Notes: generated from the sequence alone by a model not told the origin. 64,000 nucleotides of DNA from Serratia sp. PL17 (GCF_017832355.1 NZ_JAFIBY010000011.1:60527-124526), one strand, 5' to 3'; shown: positions 9,884-21,112, counted from the first letter of the stretch. Numbers and translations: made by a program.

Positions 9884-10966
9884 ATGATGAACGACGCGCC
9901 AGCCTTAGCTCCTGATACCTCGATACAGCGTATTCTGATCGTTAAACTTCGCCACCACGGCGACATGTTGCTGACAACTCCGGTCATCAATACTCTGCGG
10001 CAAAACTACCCACAAGCGCAGATTGACGTACTGCTGTATAAAGAAACCCAGGATATGCTGGCCAGCAACCCCGCACTGTCGAATGTCTTCGTTATCGATC
10101 GCCAGTGGAAAAAACAGGGGACAAAAGCACATCTGAATCATGAGCTTAATCTGATCCGGCAGCTCAAGGCGCAGCGTTACGATCTGGTGGTCAATCTGGC
10201 CGATCAGTGGCGCAGTGCCCTTCTCACCCGGCTGACCGGGGCACGCATCCGGTTGGGGTTCGACTTCCCCAAGCGGCAGGGTTTTTTATGGCGTCATTGC
10301 CACACACATTTGGTGCCGGTTACTGATCACGCCCACCTCCATACCGTCGAACAAAACCTGTCGCTGTTACACCCCTTAGGCCTGCCAACCGTCAGCCAAC
10401 AGGTGACCATGAGTTATCCGCCCGAGGACTGGCAAACCTGCCAGCAACTGTTACAACAACAGGGCATTACCGATGACTTTATCGTGATACAGCCGACCTC
10501 ACGCTGGTTCTTCAAGTGCTGGAGTGAAGAAAAAATGGCCGCCACGATAAGTGCATTGCAGGCTGACGGCCACCGGTTGGTGATCACTTCCGGACCAGAT
10601 GCAAAAGAGCAGGCCATGGTGGAGCGTATTCTGGCGCTCTGCCCGGCACAAGGTGTGGTTTCATTGGCTGGCCAACTGACGCTGCGGCAACTGGCAGCTC
10701 TGATCGATCACGCCAAACTGTTTATCGGCGTAGATTCAGTGCCTATGCACATGGCCGCCGCACTGCAAACCCCCTGCATCGCGCTGTTTGGCCCTTCCAA
10801 GCTGGTGTTTTGGCGCCCATGGCAGGTGATTGGCAGCGTGATCTGGGCCGGAGACTACGGCACCTTGCCCGATCCAGACGCCATCAATACCGACACCGAT
10901 GAACGGTATCTGGACCTTATTCCTACAGACGTGGTGATTGCAGCCGCGCGGAGCACGTTGGTATGA
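9884..10966 (+). CDS. waaQ: LPS core heptosyltransferase III
   Basis: WaaQ adds the branching third heptose to heptose II. The 360-residue GT9 protein shows ILIVKLRHHGDMLLTTPVI near residue 18, the donor motif GVDSVPMHMAAALQTP and the family segment LFGPSKLVFWRPW near the C-terminus, which are typical of WaaQ rather than of WaaC/WaaF. Two adjacent ATG codons start the frame (9884, 9887). The stop overlaps the start of wabG by 4 bp (ATGA), which indicates coupled translation. Confidence 0.92.
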   Translation: MMNDAPALAPDTSIQRILIVKLRHHGDMLLTTPVINTLRQNYPQAQIDVLLYKETQDMLASNPALSNVFVIDRQWKKQGTKAHLNHELNLIRQLKAQRYDLVVNLADQWRSALLTRLTGARIRLGFDFPKRQGFLWRHCHTHLVPVTDHAHLHTVEQNLSLLHPLGLPTVSQQVTMSYPPEDWQTCQQLLQQQGITDDFIVIQPTSRWFFKCWSEEKMAATISALQADGHRLVITSGPDAKEQAMVERILALCPAQGVVSLAGQLTLRQLAALIDHAKLFIGVDSVPMHMAAALQTPCIALFGPSKLVFWRPWQVIGSVIWAGDYGTLPDPDAINTDTDERYLDLIPTDVVIAAARSTLV

Positions 10967-12090
10967 AAGCATTTCGTTTGGCGATCGTTCGCCAAAAGTA
11001 CCGCCCAGACGGTGGGGCTGAGCGTTTCGTTTCGCGCGCCCTCGAGGCACTGGAACAACAAGACCTCGACCTGAACGTTATCACCCGCGAATGGCAGGGT
11101 GATGCCAATCCTGATTGGCACATCCACCTGTGCAATCCGCTGAAATTAGGCCGTATTAGCCGTGAGCGCGGCTTTGCCGAAGCGGCCAGAGCACTGTGGC
11201 AGAAAGAAGAATTCGATCTGGTACAGAGCCATGAGCGTATCCCCGGCTGTGATATTTACCGCGCCGGCGATGGCGTACACCGCCGCTGGTTGTTACAACG
11301 CGCCCGTTTGCTGCCGGAATGGCGCCGTAAATGGCTGTTCTCAAATCGTTATCACCGTTATGTGATGTGTGCAGAGCGCGCAATGTACGCCGCCCCAGAA
11401 TTGAAAGCCGTCATCTGCAACGCCGAAATGATTAAACAGGAAATCATCGATGATTTTGGCGTACCCGCCGATAAAATTACGGTGATCTACAACGCCATTG
11501 ATAATCAAAAGTTCCTGCCTGCAACGGCTGAGCAGCGCCAGCAGCTTCGCGCGCAGTACCAGATCCCACAACAGGCGCATTGCCTGATCTTTGTCGGCTC
11601 CGGTTTTGAACGTAAAGGCTTAGCCGCCGCCATCCGTGCCGTTGCAGCCACCGACAGCTATCTTCTGGTGGTCGGCAAAGACAAGGCCGAAAAACGCTAT
11701 CAGGCGTTGGCGCAATCACTGGGTTGCAGCGATCGCGTGCGGTTTATGGGTGTACAGAAACAGACGCTGCCGTTTTATCAAGCTGCCGATGCGCTGTTGC
11801 TACCCACGCTGTATGATCCTTTCCCCAACGTGATTCTGGAAGCCATGTCCTGCGGCTTACCGGTCATAACCAGTACCACCTGCGGCGGTGCTGAGTTTAT
11901 CACCCAAGGGCATAATGGCTTTGTCACCGATGCTCTCGACGTCCCCGCGCTGATTAAGGCGATCGCGGCGTTACCGCGTCAGGCTTTAGGCTCCGCCATG
12001 GGTGAGGCCGCAAGATTGCGTATCATGTCGGCCACCCCGGCTCACCTGTCGGAACAGCTGATATCCCTTTATAACCGGCTGCTGGATTAA
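10963..12090 (+). CDS. wabG: Core glycosyltransferase WabG (GT4, WaaG-related)
   Basis: WabG in Klebsiella and Serratia transfers galacturonic acid to heptose II; it is related to E. coli WaaG. The 375-residue GT4 protein begins FRLAIVRQKYRPDGGAERF, has the central SHERIPGCDIYRAGDGVHRRW stretch of the WaaG/WabG family, LIFVGSGFERKGL at the start of the second Rossmann domain, and the donor motif DPFPNVILEAMSCGLPVI. Galacturonic-acid specificity is inferred from the locus type, not seen directly. Confidence 0.9.
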   Translation: MKAFRLAIVRQKYRPDGGAERFVSRALEALEQQDLDLNVITREWQGDANPDWHIHLCNPLKLGRISRERGFAEAARALWQKEEFDLVQSHERIPGCDIYRAGDGVHRRWLLQRARLLPEWRRKWLFSNRYHRYVMCAERAMYAAPELKAVICNAEMIKQEIIDDFGVPADKITVIYNAIDNQKFLPATAEQRQQLRAQYQIPQQAHCLIFVGSGFERKGLAAAIRAVAATDSYLLVVGKDKAEKRYQALAQSLGCSDRVRFMGVQKQTLPFYQAADALLLPTLYDPFPNVILEAMSCGLPVITSTTCGGAEFITQGHNGFVTDALDVPALIKAIAALPRQALGSAMGEAARLRIMSATPAHLSEQLISLYNRLLD

Positions 12091-12092
12091 CT

Positions 12093-13190
12093 ATGCGTAT
12101 TCTGATGATTATCGACGGCCTACCCGGTGGAGGCGCGGAAAAAGTGGTGCTAACACTGTGCCAGGGCATGCAGCAAATGGGCCATGACGTTAGCCTGATT
12201 TCGTTACGCGATGTCTGTAACTACCCGATCCCCTCCGGTATTCACTATCAGGTCGTCGCCGATCACAATCGCTCACCCTGGCGTAAAGTGACGGAGCTAT
12301 CACGCCGTGCTGCCGCACTGGATCGCGCGATAGCCGACATTGAGCGCCAACATGGCATCTATGATTTGGTGTTCTCCAACCTGCATAAAACCGATCGCAT
12401 CGTCAGCCGCAGCAAGTTGCTCTCCTCAGACCGCCTGTGGTTCTGCATTCATGGCATCCTGTCGACGTCCTATCTCGGTCACCGCAAAGGGCTGGATCGT
12501 TGGTTGAAACAGCGGAAAATCGCTGCGGTTTACCAAGGCAGAAATATAGTTGCCGTCTCACAGGCCGTAGGGAACGATTTACAGCAAAACTTGCCGATCC
12601 ACCCAAGCCGGTTAGCCGTGATCAACAACCCGTTCGATATTGATGCTATTGCACAGCAAGCAGCAGCCCCCTGCGAGCTGGCTGGCCAGGATTACCTGGT
12701 GCACGTTGGGCGCTTTCATCCACACAAACGGCACGATCGTTTGTTGAAAGCCTATGCGCTGTCGGGCATACAGGCGCCATTGGCCCTGGTTGGAACCGGC
12801 AGCGAAGCTAACATAGAAGAAGCGAAACAGCTGGCAAACCAATTAGGTATCGCAGAGCGTGTGCTCTTCCTCGGATTCCAGGCTAACCCCTATCCGTTTA
12901 TTCGCCATGCATCATTGTTGGTGCTCAGCTCTGACAGTGAAGGCTTTGGCAACGTGCTGGTGGAAGCCCTGCTGTGCGATACGCCGGTAGTCAGCACTCG
13001 CTGTCCGGGTGGGCCTGCGGAAATTCTGGAAAAAGCGGGAATGGATAACGCACTGGCGGAACTCAATGAAAAATCATTGGCAGAAAAAATGGCAGAAATT
13101 TACGCCAAACCACCCAAAATCAATCATGACCAATTGCTGAGCTATGGATTAACCCCTATTTGCCAGCAGTACCTGGGCCTCAAAAAATAA
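12093..13190 (+). CDS. wabH: Core glycosyltransferase WabH (GT4)
   Basis: WabH-type enzymes add GlcNAc to the core galacturonic acid, and WabN then deacetylates that GlcNAc. The 365-residue GT4 protein opens MRILMIIDGLPGGGAEKVV, carries YLVHVGRFHPHKRHDRLL at the start of the second domain and SDSEGFGNVLVEALLCDTPVV as donor motif. It follows wabG by 2 bp and ends at a strong bidirectional terminator. The symbol rests on similarity as I recall it and on the neighbouring wabG and wabN. Confidence 0.78.
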   Translation: MRILMIIDGLPGGGAEKVVLTLCQGMQQMGHDVSLISLRDVCNYPIPSGIHYQVVADHNRSPWRKVTELSRRAAALDRAIADIERQHGIYDLVFSNLHKTDRIVSRSKLLSSDRLWFCIHGILSTSYLGHRKGLDRWLKQRKIAAVYQGRNIVAVSQAVGNDLQQNLPIHPSRLAVINNPFDIDAIAQQAAAPCELAGQDYLVHVGRFHPHKRHDRLLKAYALSGIQAPLALVGTGSEANIEEAKQLANQLGIAERVLFLGFQANPYPFIRHASLLVLSSDSEGFGNVLVEALLCDTPVVSTRCPGGPAEILEKAGMDNALAELNEKSLAEKMAEIYAKPPKINHDQLLSYGLTPICQQYLGLKK

Positions 13191-13194
13191 TTTA

Positions 13195-13216
13195 AAGGCA
13201 GGGGAAACCCTGCCTT
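13195..13216. terminator. Bidirectional terminator between wabH and a GT9 gene
   Basis: A perfect 9-bp stem AAGGCAGGG/CCCTGCCTT closes a GAAA tetraloop between two convergent genes. The plus side is followed by ATTG and only a short T stretch, and the minus side by AAATTATT, so termination efficiency is uncertain. Confidence 0.7.
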
Positions 13217-13224
13217 ATTGATAA

Positions 13225-14238
13225 TTAATTTAATGCCTGTATTTTATCCCAGACATCATCAACGGGCACATCAATACAATCGCCCGATTCAGTTTGCAGA
13301 ATATGATAACGCCCAGACCAGGGGTGCCAAGATTCTTTATCCGTATCGCCAAAGAATACAACCATATCTTTATTCAGCGCCGCAGCCAGGTGCATTTGTC
13401 CACCGTCACTGCACAGCACTCTGTCGCATAAATCGAAACCGGCCAGTAATTCACGTACTGACGCCGTTGGATACAGTGCTACACGCTCATTTTGACACAG
13501 CGCCAACAGTTGCTCTGCGCGTTTTTGATCGCCAATATCGTCCGGCGTCAATGTCCCCTGCGGGGACCAGAAAATCAAGACGCCCGTGTTCTTCTCAGCA
13601 AGTAAGCGGTTGATAATTTCGGCATAGCGCTCTATAGGCCAACGTCGTTTAGGGCTACGGCTGCTGATGTGAACAGCGCACAATCGATCGACCGGTGGCA
13701 GGTATTCTTGCAAACGCTTCGCGGCCTGTTGGCGCTCTTCCTGGGTCAAAAACACCCGTACCGGGGGAATCGGAATATGTTGTTCAGTAATGGCCGAGAG
13801 GTAACTGTAAGTATGTTCTACCTGGTGCTTGCCACTAAAATTTTCTTTGCGGAAAGGATGATGAATATCAGACGTCCCCAAATCTGCGCCAATAATATTA
13901 CTGACACCCGCCATTTTTGCCAATCGCAGGCTGTACTTACAGGGGACGGGGTTAGCCAAGATCGCCGCATCGAATTTTATTTTTCGCAGTTTCAAAAAAA
14001 TCATCAGTCGCTCAAAATAAACCCCTAATGTGGATTCATTCTTCGCCTTGTGCTTTGCCTTTTTGTAGACAAACACGTTTTCAAGATGGGGGTTATTTTT
14101 TACAACATCCTGGCTGACTTTATTGATTAACAGATAAAGTTTGGCATCCGGATAGGCAATTTTCACCCCTTCGATTAGCGGGGTAGTACAAACAAGATCG
14201 CCAATGTTGTCACGGCGAATAATTAAAATATTCTTCAT
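13225..14238 (-). CDS. GT9 family (heptosyltransferase-like) glycosyltransferase
   Basis: From the ATG at 14238 the product has 337 residues and starts MKNILIIRRDNIGDLVCTTP, the canonical GT9 N-terminus with the conserved Asp. The donor motif CSDGGQMHLAAALNKD is near the C-terminus, followed by FFGDTDKESWHPW. An upstream TTG at 14298 would add 20 residues and has a fair ribosome site, but family alignment favours 14238. The gene is inverted between wabH and waaA and is somewhat poorer in GC than its neighbours by eye, as expected of a variable core gene. Acceptor and donor are unknown. Confidence 0.83.
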   Translation of the reverse strand: MKNILIIRRDNIGDLVCTTPLIEGVKIAYPDAKLYLLINKVSQDVVKNNPHLENVFVYKKAKHKAKNESTLGVYFERLMIFLKLRKIKFDAAILANPVPCKYSLRLAKMAGVSNIIGADLGTSDIHHPFRKENFSGKHQVEHTYSYLSAITEQHIPIPPVRVFLTQEERQQAAKRLQEYLPPVDRLCAVHISSRSPKRRWPIERYAEIINRLLAEKNTGVLIFWSPQGTLTPDDIGDQKRAEQLLALCQNERVALYPTASVRELLAGFDLCDRVLCSDGGQMHLAAALNKDMVVFFGDTDKESWHPWSGRYHILQTESGDCIDVPVDDVWDKIQALN

Positions 14239-14363
14239 TCCAAGCCTATCAGCGAAATCTCTCGCCTGTTGTCTGAAACTGACACCCAAGGTTACCAAAT
14301 TAGCGCCTTTCCCTTCCAGTTATGGTACTATTCTGAATAACCCATATAAATGAAATTGATAGA

Positions 14364-15641
14364 ATGTTGCTGCGTTTATATCAGGTACTACTCTACCTCA
14401 TCCAACCCCTGATCTGGCTTCGCTTACTGTTGCGCAGCCGCAAAGCTCCAGCCTACCGTAAACGCTGGGCAGAACGCTATGGCTTCTGCGCCGGGAAAGT
14501 CGTTCCAGGCGGCATCATGCTACATTCCGTCTCCGTAGGTGAAACGCTGGCCGCTATTCCATTGGTCCGCGCGCTCCGCCACCGCTACCCTTATTTACCG
14601 ATTACTGTGACCACGATGACGCCGACAGGTTCAGAGCGTGTGCAATCCGCCTTCGGTAAAGACGTTCACCATGTTTATCTGCCTTATGACCTGCCCGGTT
14701 CGATGCGCCGCTTCCTGGATCAAGTGAATCCAAAACTGGTCATCATTATGGAAACCGAGCTGTGGCCGAATCTGATCAACGCACTACACCAACGTCAGAT
14801 CCCTTTGGTGATCGCCAATGCCCGCCTTTCCGCCCGTTCTGCCGCCGGTTATAAAAAAATCGGCGGTTTTGTCCGTGATATGCTGCGCCGCATTACGCTG
14901 ATCGCCGCACAAAATCAGGAAGACGGTGAGCGCTTTGTTGAACTTGGCCTTAAGCGCTCACAACTCACCGTGACCGGTAGCCTGAAGTTCGATATTTCCG
15001 TGACTCCAGAGCTGGCAGCGCGAGCCGTCACGTTGCGTCGTCAATGGGCACCGCGCCGCCCAGTGTGGATCGCCACCAGTACCCATGAAGGTGAAGAAAG
15101 TATTCTGCTGGCTGCGCACCGAAAACTGCTGGAAAAACACCCTGACTTGCTACTGATCCTGGTACCACGTCATCCAGAACGCTTCTCTACCGCCAAAGAA
15201 TTGGTGCAAAAAGCCGGTTTCAGTTACACCCTGCGCAGCAGCGGCGAAATCCCTTCCGGCGGCACCCAGGTAGTAATCGGCGATACCATGGGTGAACTGA
15301 TGCTGCTGTATGGCATTGCCGATCTGGCCTTTGTGGGTGGCAGCCTGGTAGAGCGCGGTGGGCATAACCCACTGGAAGCCGCCGCACACGCCATCCCCGT
15401 GCTGATGGGCCCCCATACTTTCAATTTTAAGGATATCTGCGCCAAGCTGTCGCAAGCCGGGGGATTGATCACCGTGGCCGACGAAGAATCGTTGGTCAAG
15501 GAAGTGACTACGCTACTTACCGACGAAGACTATCGTCGCTATTACGGCCGTCACGCGGTAGAAGTGCTGTATCAAAATCAGGGAGCGCTGCAGCGCCTGC
15601 TGCAACTGTTGGAACCGCACCTGCCGCCACGGAGCCATTAA
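14364..15641 (+). CDS. waaA: 3-deoxy-D-manno-octulosonic acid (Kdo) transferase
   Basis: WaaA is the membrane-associated GT30 enzyme that adds Kdo residues to lipid IVA, the first core step. It has 425 residues, the same as E. coli. The N-terminal membrane anchor is followed by HSVSVGETLAAIPLVRAL (catalytic Glu region), then TMTPTGSERV and VIMETELWPNL, all hallmark stretches. The second domain has FVGGSLVERGGHNPLEAAA. It is followed directly by waaE (0 bp gap) and then coaD, the order found in Klebsiella and Serratia. Confidence 0.97.
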   Translation: MLLRLYQVLLYLIQPLIWLRLLLRSRKAPAYRKRWAERYGFCAGKVVPGGIMLHSVSVGETLAAIPLVRALRHRYPYLPITVTTMTPTGSERVQSAFGKDVHHVYLPYDLPGSMRRFLDQVNPKLVIIMETELWPNLINALHQRQIPLVIANARLSARSAAGYKKIGGFVRDMLRRITLIAAQNQEDGERFVELGLKRSQLTVTGSLKFDISVTPELAARAVTLRRQWAPRRPVWIATSTHEGEESILLAAHRKLLEKHPDLLLILVPRHPERFSTAKELVQKAGFSYTLRSSGEIPSGGTQVVIGDTMGELMLLYGIADLAFVGGSLVERGGHNPLEAAAHAIPVLMGPHTFNFKDICAKLSQAGGLITVADEESLVKEVTTLLTDEDYRRYYGRHAVEVLYQNQGALQRLLQLLEPHLPPRSH

Positions 15642-16415
15642 ATGAGCAACCGCAAAAGCCTGTCGGTGGTGATTATCGCCAAGAACGAAGCCGGGCTGCT
15701 GCCGGATTGTCTTCGCTCCGTAGCATGGGCAGATGAAATCATTCTGCTCGACTCAGGTAGCGAAGATAACAGTGTCGCCATTGCCGAAGATCTGGGTGCC
15801 AAAGTATTCACTCATACCGACTGGCAAGGTTTCGGCAAACAGCGTCAGTTGGCACAGAGTTACGCCTGCAACGACTATATTTTGATGATCGACGCCGATG
15901 AGCGTGTTACGCCCGAACTTCGCCAATCCATTGAACAGACACTCGCCGCACCGGACGATAACCACGTCTACAGCTGCGCGCGCCGTAACCTGTTCCTCGG
16001 GCGTTTTATGCGCCACAGCGGCTGGTACCCAGATCGTGTCAACCGTCTGTATGCCAACCAACGCTACCGCTATAACGACGATCTGGTACACGAATCACTT
16101 CATATCAACGGGGCGAAAGTCGTGCCGCTGAGCGGCGATCTGCTCCATCTGACCTGCCGTGATTTCTTTGCCTTTCAGCGTAAACAACTGCGTTATGCCG
16201 AAGAATGGGCCAATCAGCGCCATCTGGCCGGTAAGCGCTGCAGCTATGTTTCGATAATCACCCACACCCTGGGTGCGTTCTGCAAAACCTGGCTGCTGCG
16301 GGCTGGCTTCCTGGACGGTAAACAGGGGTTGCTGTTAGCGGTGGTCAACGCGCAATATACTTTCAATAAATATGCCGCACTCTGGGCATTGGGCCGCAAC
16401 TATTCAGAGAAGTGA
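15642..16415 (+). CDS. waaE: LPS core beta-1,4-glucosyltransferase
   Basis: WaaE (once KdtX) adds glucose in beta-1,4 linkage to heptose I in Klebsiella, Proteus and Serratia. The 257-residue GT2 protein shows [34 protein letters not shown] and the metal motif [13 protein letters not shown]. The downstream [18 protein letters not shown] and ALVHESL-type segment (DDLVHESL) mark the WaaE subfamily. It is joined to waaA without a gap and ends 3 bp before coaD. Confidence 0.93.
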   Translation: MSNRKSLSVVIIAKNEAGLLPDCLRSVAWADEIILLDSGSEDNSVAIAEDLGAKVFTHTDWQGFGKQRQLAQSYACNDYILMIDADERVTPELRQSIEQTLAAPDDNHVYSCARRNLFLGRFMRHSGWYPDRVNRLYANQRYRYNDDLVHESLHINGAKVVPLSGDLLHLTCRDFFAFQRKQLRYAEEWANQRHLAGKRCSYVSIITHTLGAFCKTWLLRAGFLDGKQGLLLAVVNAQYTFNKYAALWALGRNYSEK

Positions 16416-16904
<489 letters not shown>

Positions 16905-17714
16905 TCAACGCTGGCAACGCCGACAGAAGAAAGTACTGCGTTGCCCGTGCTTGGCCGATTCAATTGGTGTACCGCATACGCGGCAAGGTTCACCAGCCCG
17001 ACCATATACCTGCAATTCCTGCGCGAAATAGCCAGGCTTGCCGTCCGACTGCAGGAAATCACGTAACGTCGTGCCTCCCTGCTCAATAGAACGCAGCAAG
17101 ACAGCCTTAATGGTTTCCACCAACACGTCAGCCTCCACTTTGCTTAACGAGCCTGCCGGGCGGTCTGGGAGGATCCTTGCGGTAAACAACGATTCGCTGG
17201 CGTAGATGTTGCCAACCCCCACCACCAGCTTGTTATCCATTAGCCAGGGTTTGATCAGCGTACGCTTGTTGCGAGATTTCTCGAACAGGTAGGCGCCGTT
17301 AAACGCATCACTCAAGGGTTCCGGTCCGAGATGGGCCAACACGTTGCTTGCCGCCAGATCGTCACACCATAGCCAGGCACCAAAGCGGCGCGGATCGGTA
17401 TAACGCAGCGTCATACCATTGCTGATAACCAGGTCAACGTGGTCGTGTTTACCCGCTTCTGTCTCTTCGGCCAACATGCGCAGGCTGCCAGACATCCCCA
17501 GATGAACGATAATCCAGCCGCTCGCCAGTTCAATGAGAAGATACTTGGCGCGTCGCTGGACACTGAGTACCGGCTGGTCGCTCAGCGCCAGAATTTGCTC
17601 GGAAACGGGCCAGCGCAGACGTGCATTGCGCACCACGGCATATTGAATGCTATGACCGACAAGATAAGGTTCAATACCGCGACGGCTGGTCTCAACTTCT
17701 GGTAATTCAGGCAT
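16905..17714 (-). CDS. mutM: Formamidopyrimidine-DNA glycosylase / AP lyase
   Basis: MutM excises 8-oxoguanine and ring-opened purines and cleaves the abasic site. The 269-residue protein has the catalytic N-terminus MPELPEVE (Pro2 nucleophile, Glu3), the helix-two-turns-helix region around VGNIYASE, and a C-terminal zinc finger with Cys pairs CRVC and CRRC. The start matches the family exactly. It lies downstream of rpmB-rpmG on the same strand as in E. coli, but a terminator hairpin separates it from rpmG. Confidence 0.97.
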   Translation of the reverse strand: MPELPEVETSRRGIEPYLVGHSIQYAVVRNARLRWPVSEQILALSDQPVLSVQRRAKYLLIELASGWIIVHLGMSGSLRMLAEETEAGKHDHVDLVISNGMTLRYTDPRRFGAWLWCDDLAASNVLAHLGPEPLSDAFNGAYLFEKSRNKRTLIKPWLMDNKLVVGVGNIYASESLFTARILPDRPAGSLSKVEADVLVETIKAVLLRSIEQGGTTLRDFLQSDGKPGYFAQELQVYGRAGEPCRVCGTPIESAKHGQRSTFFCRRCQR

Positions 17715-17832
17715 TCCACGCTCCCCTTTGCTTTTCTCTACCCTATGATTCCAAGCAGCACAGCTTATGTAGCTTCACATCCCCTGTAGCTCATTTATGT
17801 AAGTAACAGGCAATGGGTATCCCTTATAACGC

Positions 17833-17859
17833 AAAAAACCCGGCCAAGGCCGGGTTTTT
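17833..17859 (-). terminator. Terminator between rpmG and mutM
   Basis: AAAAAACCCGGCC is paired with GGCCGGGTTTTT around a short AA loop. The run of T on the minus strand follows rpmG, so it probably ends most rpmB-rpmG transcripts, with some readthrough into mutM. Confidence 0.8.
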
Positions 17860-17874
17860 ATTAATCCACTAAAA

Positions 17875-18311
<437 letters not shown>

Positions 18312-18356
18312 TCAGCTCGAGCTTCGTATAGGGTATGGCCGCCTCGTCAGGCTTTT

Positions 18357-18448
18357 AGAGCCCATCTCAGCAAACTTCATACTGAGGAGACTCTCGTCAT
18401 CAGGTCAGAAACCACACATCAGGTTAGAAACCTGCTGAGATAGGCTCT
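18357..18448 (-). promoter_or_regulatory. Structured leader of rpmB: 16-bp inverted repeat enclosing a tandem repeat
   Basis: The arms 18357-18372 (AGAGCCCATCTCAGCA) and 18433-18448 (TGCTGAGATAGGCTCT) match at 15 of 16 positions. In the minus-strand RNA the odd pair is a U-G wobble, so all 16 pairs can form. Inside the 60-nt loop the 16-mer CATCAGGTCAGAAACC (18398-18413) recurs as CATCAGGTTAGAAACC (18417-18432). The element lies entirely within the predicted rpmB leader. A role in ribosomal-protein autoregulation is my inference. Confidence 0.6.
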
Positions 18449-18480
18449 TACGCCAAACCCAAGATTCTCAAAGGTGGCGT

Positions 18481-18509
18481 AGTATACGCTCTGAAGCGTA
18501 AGTGCTCAA
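18481..18509 (-). promoter_or_regulatory. Sigma-70 promoter of rpmB-rpmG
   Basis: Read on the minus strand: TTGAGC (18509-18504), 17-bp spacer, TATACT (18486-18481). Transcription would start near 18474, leaving about 184 nt of leader before the rpmB ATG. Confidence 0.6.
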
Positions 18510-18553
18510 GTCCCGAACAGCTAAAGATCCCACAAGGATCGCGAAAAAATCGC

Positions 18554-19237
18554 TTAAAGCCATCCGCGCTCGGCAAAAGAGACGCATTCACCCCGACCTA
18601 TCACCAAATGATCGAGCACTCGGATCTCCAATAACAGGCAGGCACTTACCACTTGCTCTGTTATTAAACGGTCGGCATGACTGGGTTCAGCCTTACCCGA
18701 AGGATGATTATGCGCCAGAATAATGGCGGCCGCATTAGCCTTCAACGCTTCGCGCACAATTTCTCTCGGGTATACGACAACGCTGCTGATGGTACCAGCA
18801 AACATCTCCTGATGGCGAATAACACGGTGCTGATTGTCTAAAAACAATACCAAAAACACTTCTCGCTCATGATGGGCCAGCAGGCTTTGCAAATAATGCT
18901 GGGTCATTTTGGGGTTAAGCATGGCATTTTCCTTTGCCAGATGGCTGGAAAAGAAGCGGAACGCCAACTCTGAAATGGCCTGAAGTTGGGTATAGCTGGC
19001 ATTACCCAACCCCTTGTAGCTGCAAAAAACCGAATGATCCGCTGACATCAGATGATAAAGCGAGCCAAACTGCACCAGTAACTCTTCCGCCAACTGCATA
19101 ACATGCACGCCAGGAAACCCCGTGCGTAAAAAAATGGCCAACAGCTCTGCATCGGACAGCGCCGACGCGCCGTAGTGCAACAATTTTTCCCGTGGTGCCA
19201 GCGTATCTGGCCACAAGGTGATTACCTGACTGCTCAT
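18554..19237 (-). CDS. radC: RadC family JAB/MPN-domain protein
   Basis: RadC-like proteins have an N-terminal helix-hairpin-helix part ([21 protein letters not shown]) and a C-terminal JAMM metalloprotease-like domain. Here the metal motif reads [16 protein letters not shown], preceded by an acidic residue as the family requires. A function in DNA repair was proposed long ago but is not established. Two in-frame ATG codons (19240, 19237) follow a GGGAGG site; the second has the better spacing and gives 227 residues. A longer reading to 19393 has no ribosome site. It lies upstream of rpmB on the same strand, as in E. coli. Confidence 0.9.
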   Translation of the reverse strand: MSSQVITLWPDTLAPREKLLHYGASALSDAELLAIFLRTGFPGVHVMQLAEELLVQFGSLYHLMSADHSVFCSYKGLGNASYTQLQAISELAFRFFSSHLAKENAMLNPKMTQHYLQSLLAHHEREVFLVLFLDNQHRVIRHQEMFAGTISSVVVYPREIVREALKANAAAIILAHNHPSGKAEPSHADRLITEQVVSACLLLEIRVLDHLVIGRGECVSFAERGWL

Positions 19238-19416
19238 CATCGCCTCCCGAAAATGCCACAGCATGCCATGTGACAAAGAAGCCGACGACAGGTGCTTGAT
19301 AACATTGCGAAGTGCTGCGCAACCTATGATGTAACGGGATGCAGATACAGTGGAATCGCTCACCCGTCTGGCGGTTATGCTAAAATGGCACATCTTTCGG
19401 ATTCAATCGGACAATC

Positions 19417-20634
19417 ATGATGACGGGACTCTCCGGCAAACATATTGTACTGGGTATCAGTGGCGGTATCGCCGCTTACAAATGCCCGGAACTGGTACGT
19501 CGCCTGCGTGACAGAGGCGCGGAAGTGCGTGTGATAATGACCCATGCGGCGAAGGCCTTTATTACGCCGTTGACGCTACAGGCCGTGTCCGGTTATCCGG
19601 TCTCAGATGATCTGCTGGATCCCGCAGCCGAAGCCGCGATGGGGCATATCGAGCTCGGCAAATGGGCGGACCTGGTCATACTGGCACCGGCCACCGCCGA
19701 TCTGCTGGCACGCGTCGCCGCTGGCATGGCCAACGACCTGCTGACAACGGTTTGTCTGGCCACCGCTGCACCGATCGCCGCAGCACCTGCCATGAACCAA
19801 CAGATGTACCGCGCCGCCGCTACCCAGGCCAATCTGCAAACCCTGCAGGCTCGCGGTATGCTGCTGTGGGGGCCAGATAGCGGTAGTCAAGCCTGTGGCG
19901 ACGTCGGCCCAGGCCGCATGATTGATCCGCTGGATATCGTTGAACTGGCAAACAATCATTTCTCCGCACCGCAAGATCTGCAACATTTGAAGATTATGCT
20001 CACCGCCGGTCCAACCCGTGAAGCGCTGGACCCGGTGCGTTTTATCAGCAACCACAGTTCAGGTAAAATGGGCTTTGCCATCGCCCGGGCCGCCGCAGCA
20101 CGCGGTGCGCAGGTCACGTTGATTGCCGGGCCGGTTAACCAACCGACACCACCACATGTCACCCGGGTAGATGTCATCAGCGCGTTGGAAATGGAGCAGG
20201 CAGTGCAGCAACGCGCCGCTCAGCAGGATATTTTTATTTCCTGTGCAGCCGTGGCCGATTACCGTGCCGAACAAATTTCCGATGAAAAAATAAAAAAACA
20301 GGGTGATGAAATCATCCTCAAAATGGTAAAAAACCCCGATATCGTTGCAGGCGTCGCAGCGATGACGAAAAAACGCCCCTTTGTCGTGGGGTTTGCCGCC
20401 GAAACCCAGAATGTGGAAGAATACGCGCGACAAAAACTGGCGCGTAAGAAATTGGATTTAATTTGCGCCAATGATGTATCGCTTGCAGAGCATGGGTTTA
20501 ACAGCGACACCAATGCCTTGCACCTTTTTTGGCAGGATGGAGAAAAGCGCCTGGCGCTGAGCGACAAAGCACTCCTTGGCCAACGTTTAATAGACGAGAT
20601 AGTCAGCCGTTATGATGAAAAAAATCGACGTTAA
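19417..20634 (+). CDS. coaBC: Bifunctional phosphopantothenoylcysteine decarboxylase / phosphopantothenate-cysteine ligase
   Basis: CoaBC performs two consecutive steps of CoA synthesis: coupling of 4'-phosphopantothenate with cysteine (CTP-dependent), then FMN-dependent decarboxylation. The 405-residue fusion has the CoaC flavoprotein part first ([22 protein letters not shown] as the PxMNxxM motif) and the CoaB part after about residue 190 ([20 protein letters not shown]). The start is MMTGLSGKH. It overlaps dut by 23 bp, as is common in enterobacteria. Confidence 0.97.
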   Translation: MMTGLSGKHIVLGISGGIAAYKCPELVRRLRDRGAEVRVIMTHAAKAFITPLTLQAVSGYPVSDDLLDPAAEAAMGHIELGKWADLVILAPATADLLARVAAGMANDLLTTVCLATAAPIAAAPAMNQQMYRAAATQANLQTLQARGMLLWGPDSGSQACGDVGPGRMIDPLDIVELANNHFSAPQDLQHLKIMLTAGPTREALDPVRFISNHSSGKMGFAIARAAAARGAQVTLIAGPVNQPTPPHVTRVDVISALEMEQAVQQRAAQQDIFISCAAVADYRAEQISDEKIKKQGDEIILKMVKNPDIVAGVAAMTKKRPFVVGFAAETQNVEEYARQKLARKKLDLICANDVSLAEHGFNSDTNALHLFWQDGEKRLALSDKALLGQRLIDEIVSRYDEKNRR

Positions 20635-21070
20635 AATCCTCGACCCGCGTATTGGAAAGGATTTCCCTTTACCGACCTACGCAACCCCAGGCTCGGCAGG
20701 TCTCGATCTGCGTGCCTGCCTGGACAACGCCGAAGAACTGGCACCGGGTGAAACCACGTTGTTACCTACCGGTTTGGCTATCCACATCGCCGACACGAGT
20801 CTGGCTGCGGTGATCCTGCCGCGTTCAGGTTTAGGTCATAAGCACGGTGTGGTACTGGGCAATCTGGTCGGCCTGATCGACTCTGATTACCAGGGCCAAC
20901 TGATGGTTTCCGTCTGGAACCGTGGCCAGAAATCCTTCACGATTGAACCCGGTGAACGCATCGCACAGATGGTATTTGTGCCTGTTGTACAAGCCGAATT
21001 CAATCTGGTTGAAGAGTTCGACAGCAGTGAACGTGGCGAAGGCGGCTTTGGCCATTCCGGTCGCCAGTAA
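20612..21070 (+). CDS. dut: Deoxyuridine 5'-triphosphate nucleotidohydrolase (dUTPase)
   Basis: Dut hydrolyses dUTP to dUMP, which keeps uracil out of DNA and supplies thymidylate synthesis. The 152-residue trimeric enzyme shows the five conserved motifs in order: [30 protein letters not shown] (catalytic Asp), PGERIAQM and the C-terminal GEGGFGHSG arm. Start ATGs are at 20612 and 20615; either fits. Confidence 0.97.
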   Translation: MMKKIDVKILDPRIGKDFPLPTYATPGSAGLDLRACLDNAEELAPGETTLLPTGLAIHIADTSLAAVILPRSGLGHKHGVVLGNLVGLIDSDYQGQLMVSVWNRGQKSFTIEPGERIAQMVFVPVVQAEFNLVEEFDSSERGEGGFGHSGRQ

Positions 21071-21112
21071 GCGCTGCTCAATACCTAAGTACCGACAAGG
21101 AAACGTCGCCTG

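Noticed and set aside
13225..14298. Longer form of the GT9 protein from a TTG at 14298
   Set aside because: The extra 20 residues are not like GT9 N-termini, and the ATG at 14238 begins the conserved motif directly.
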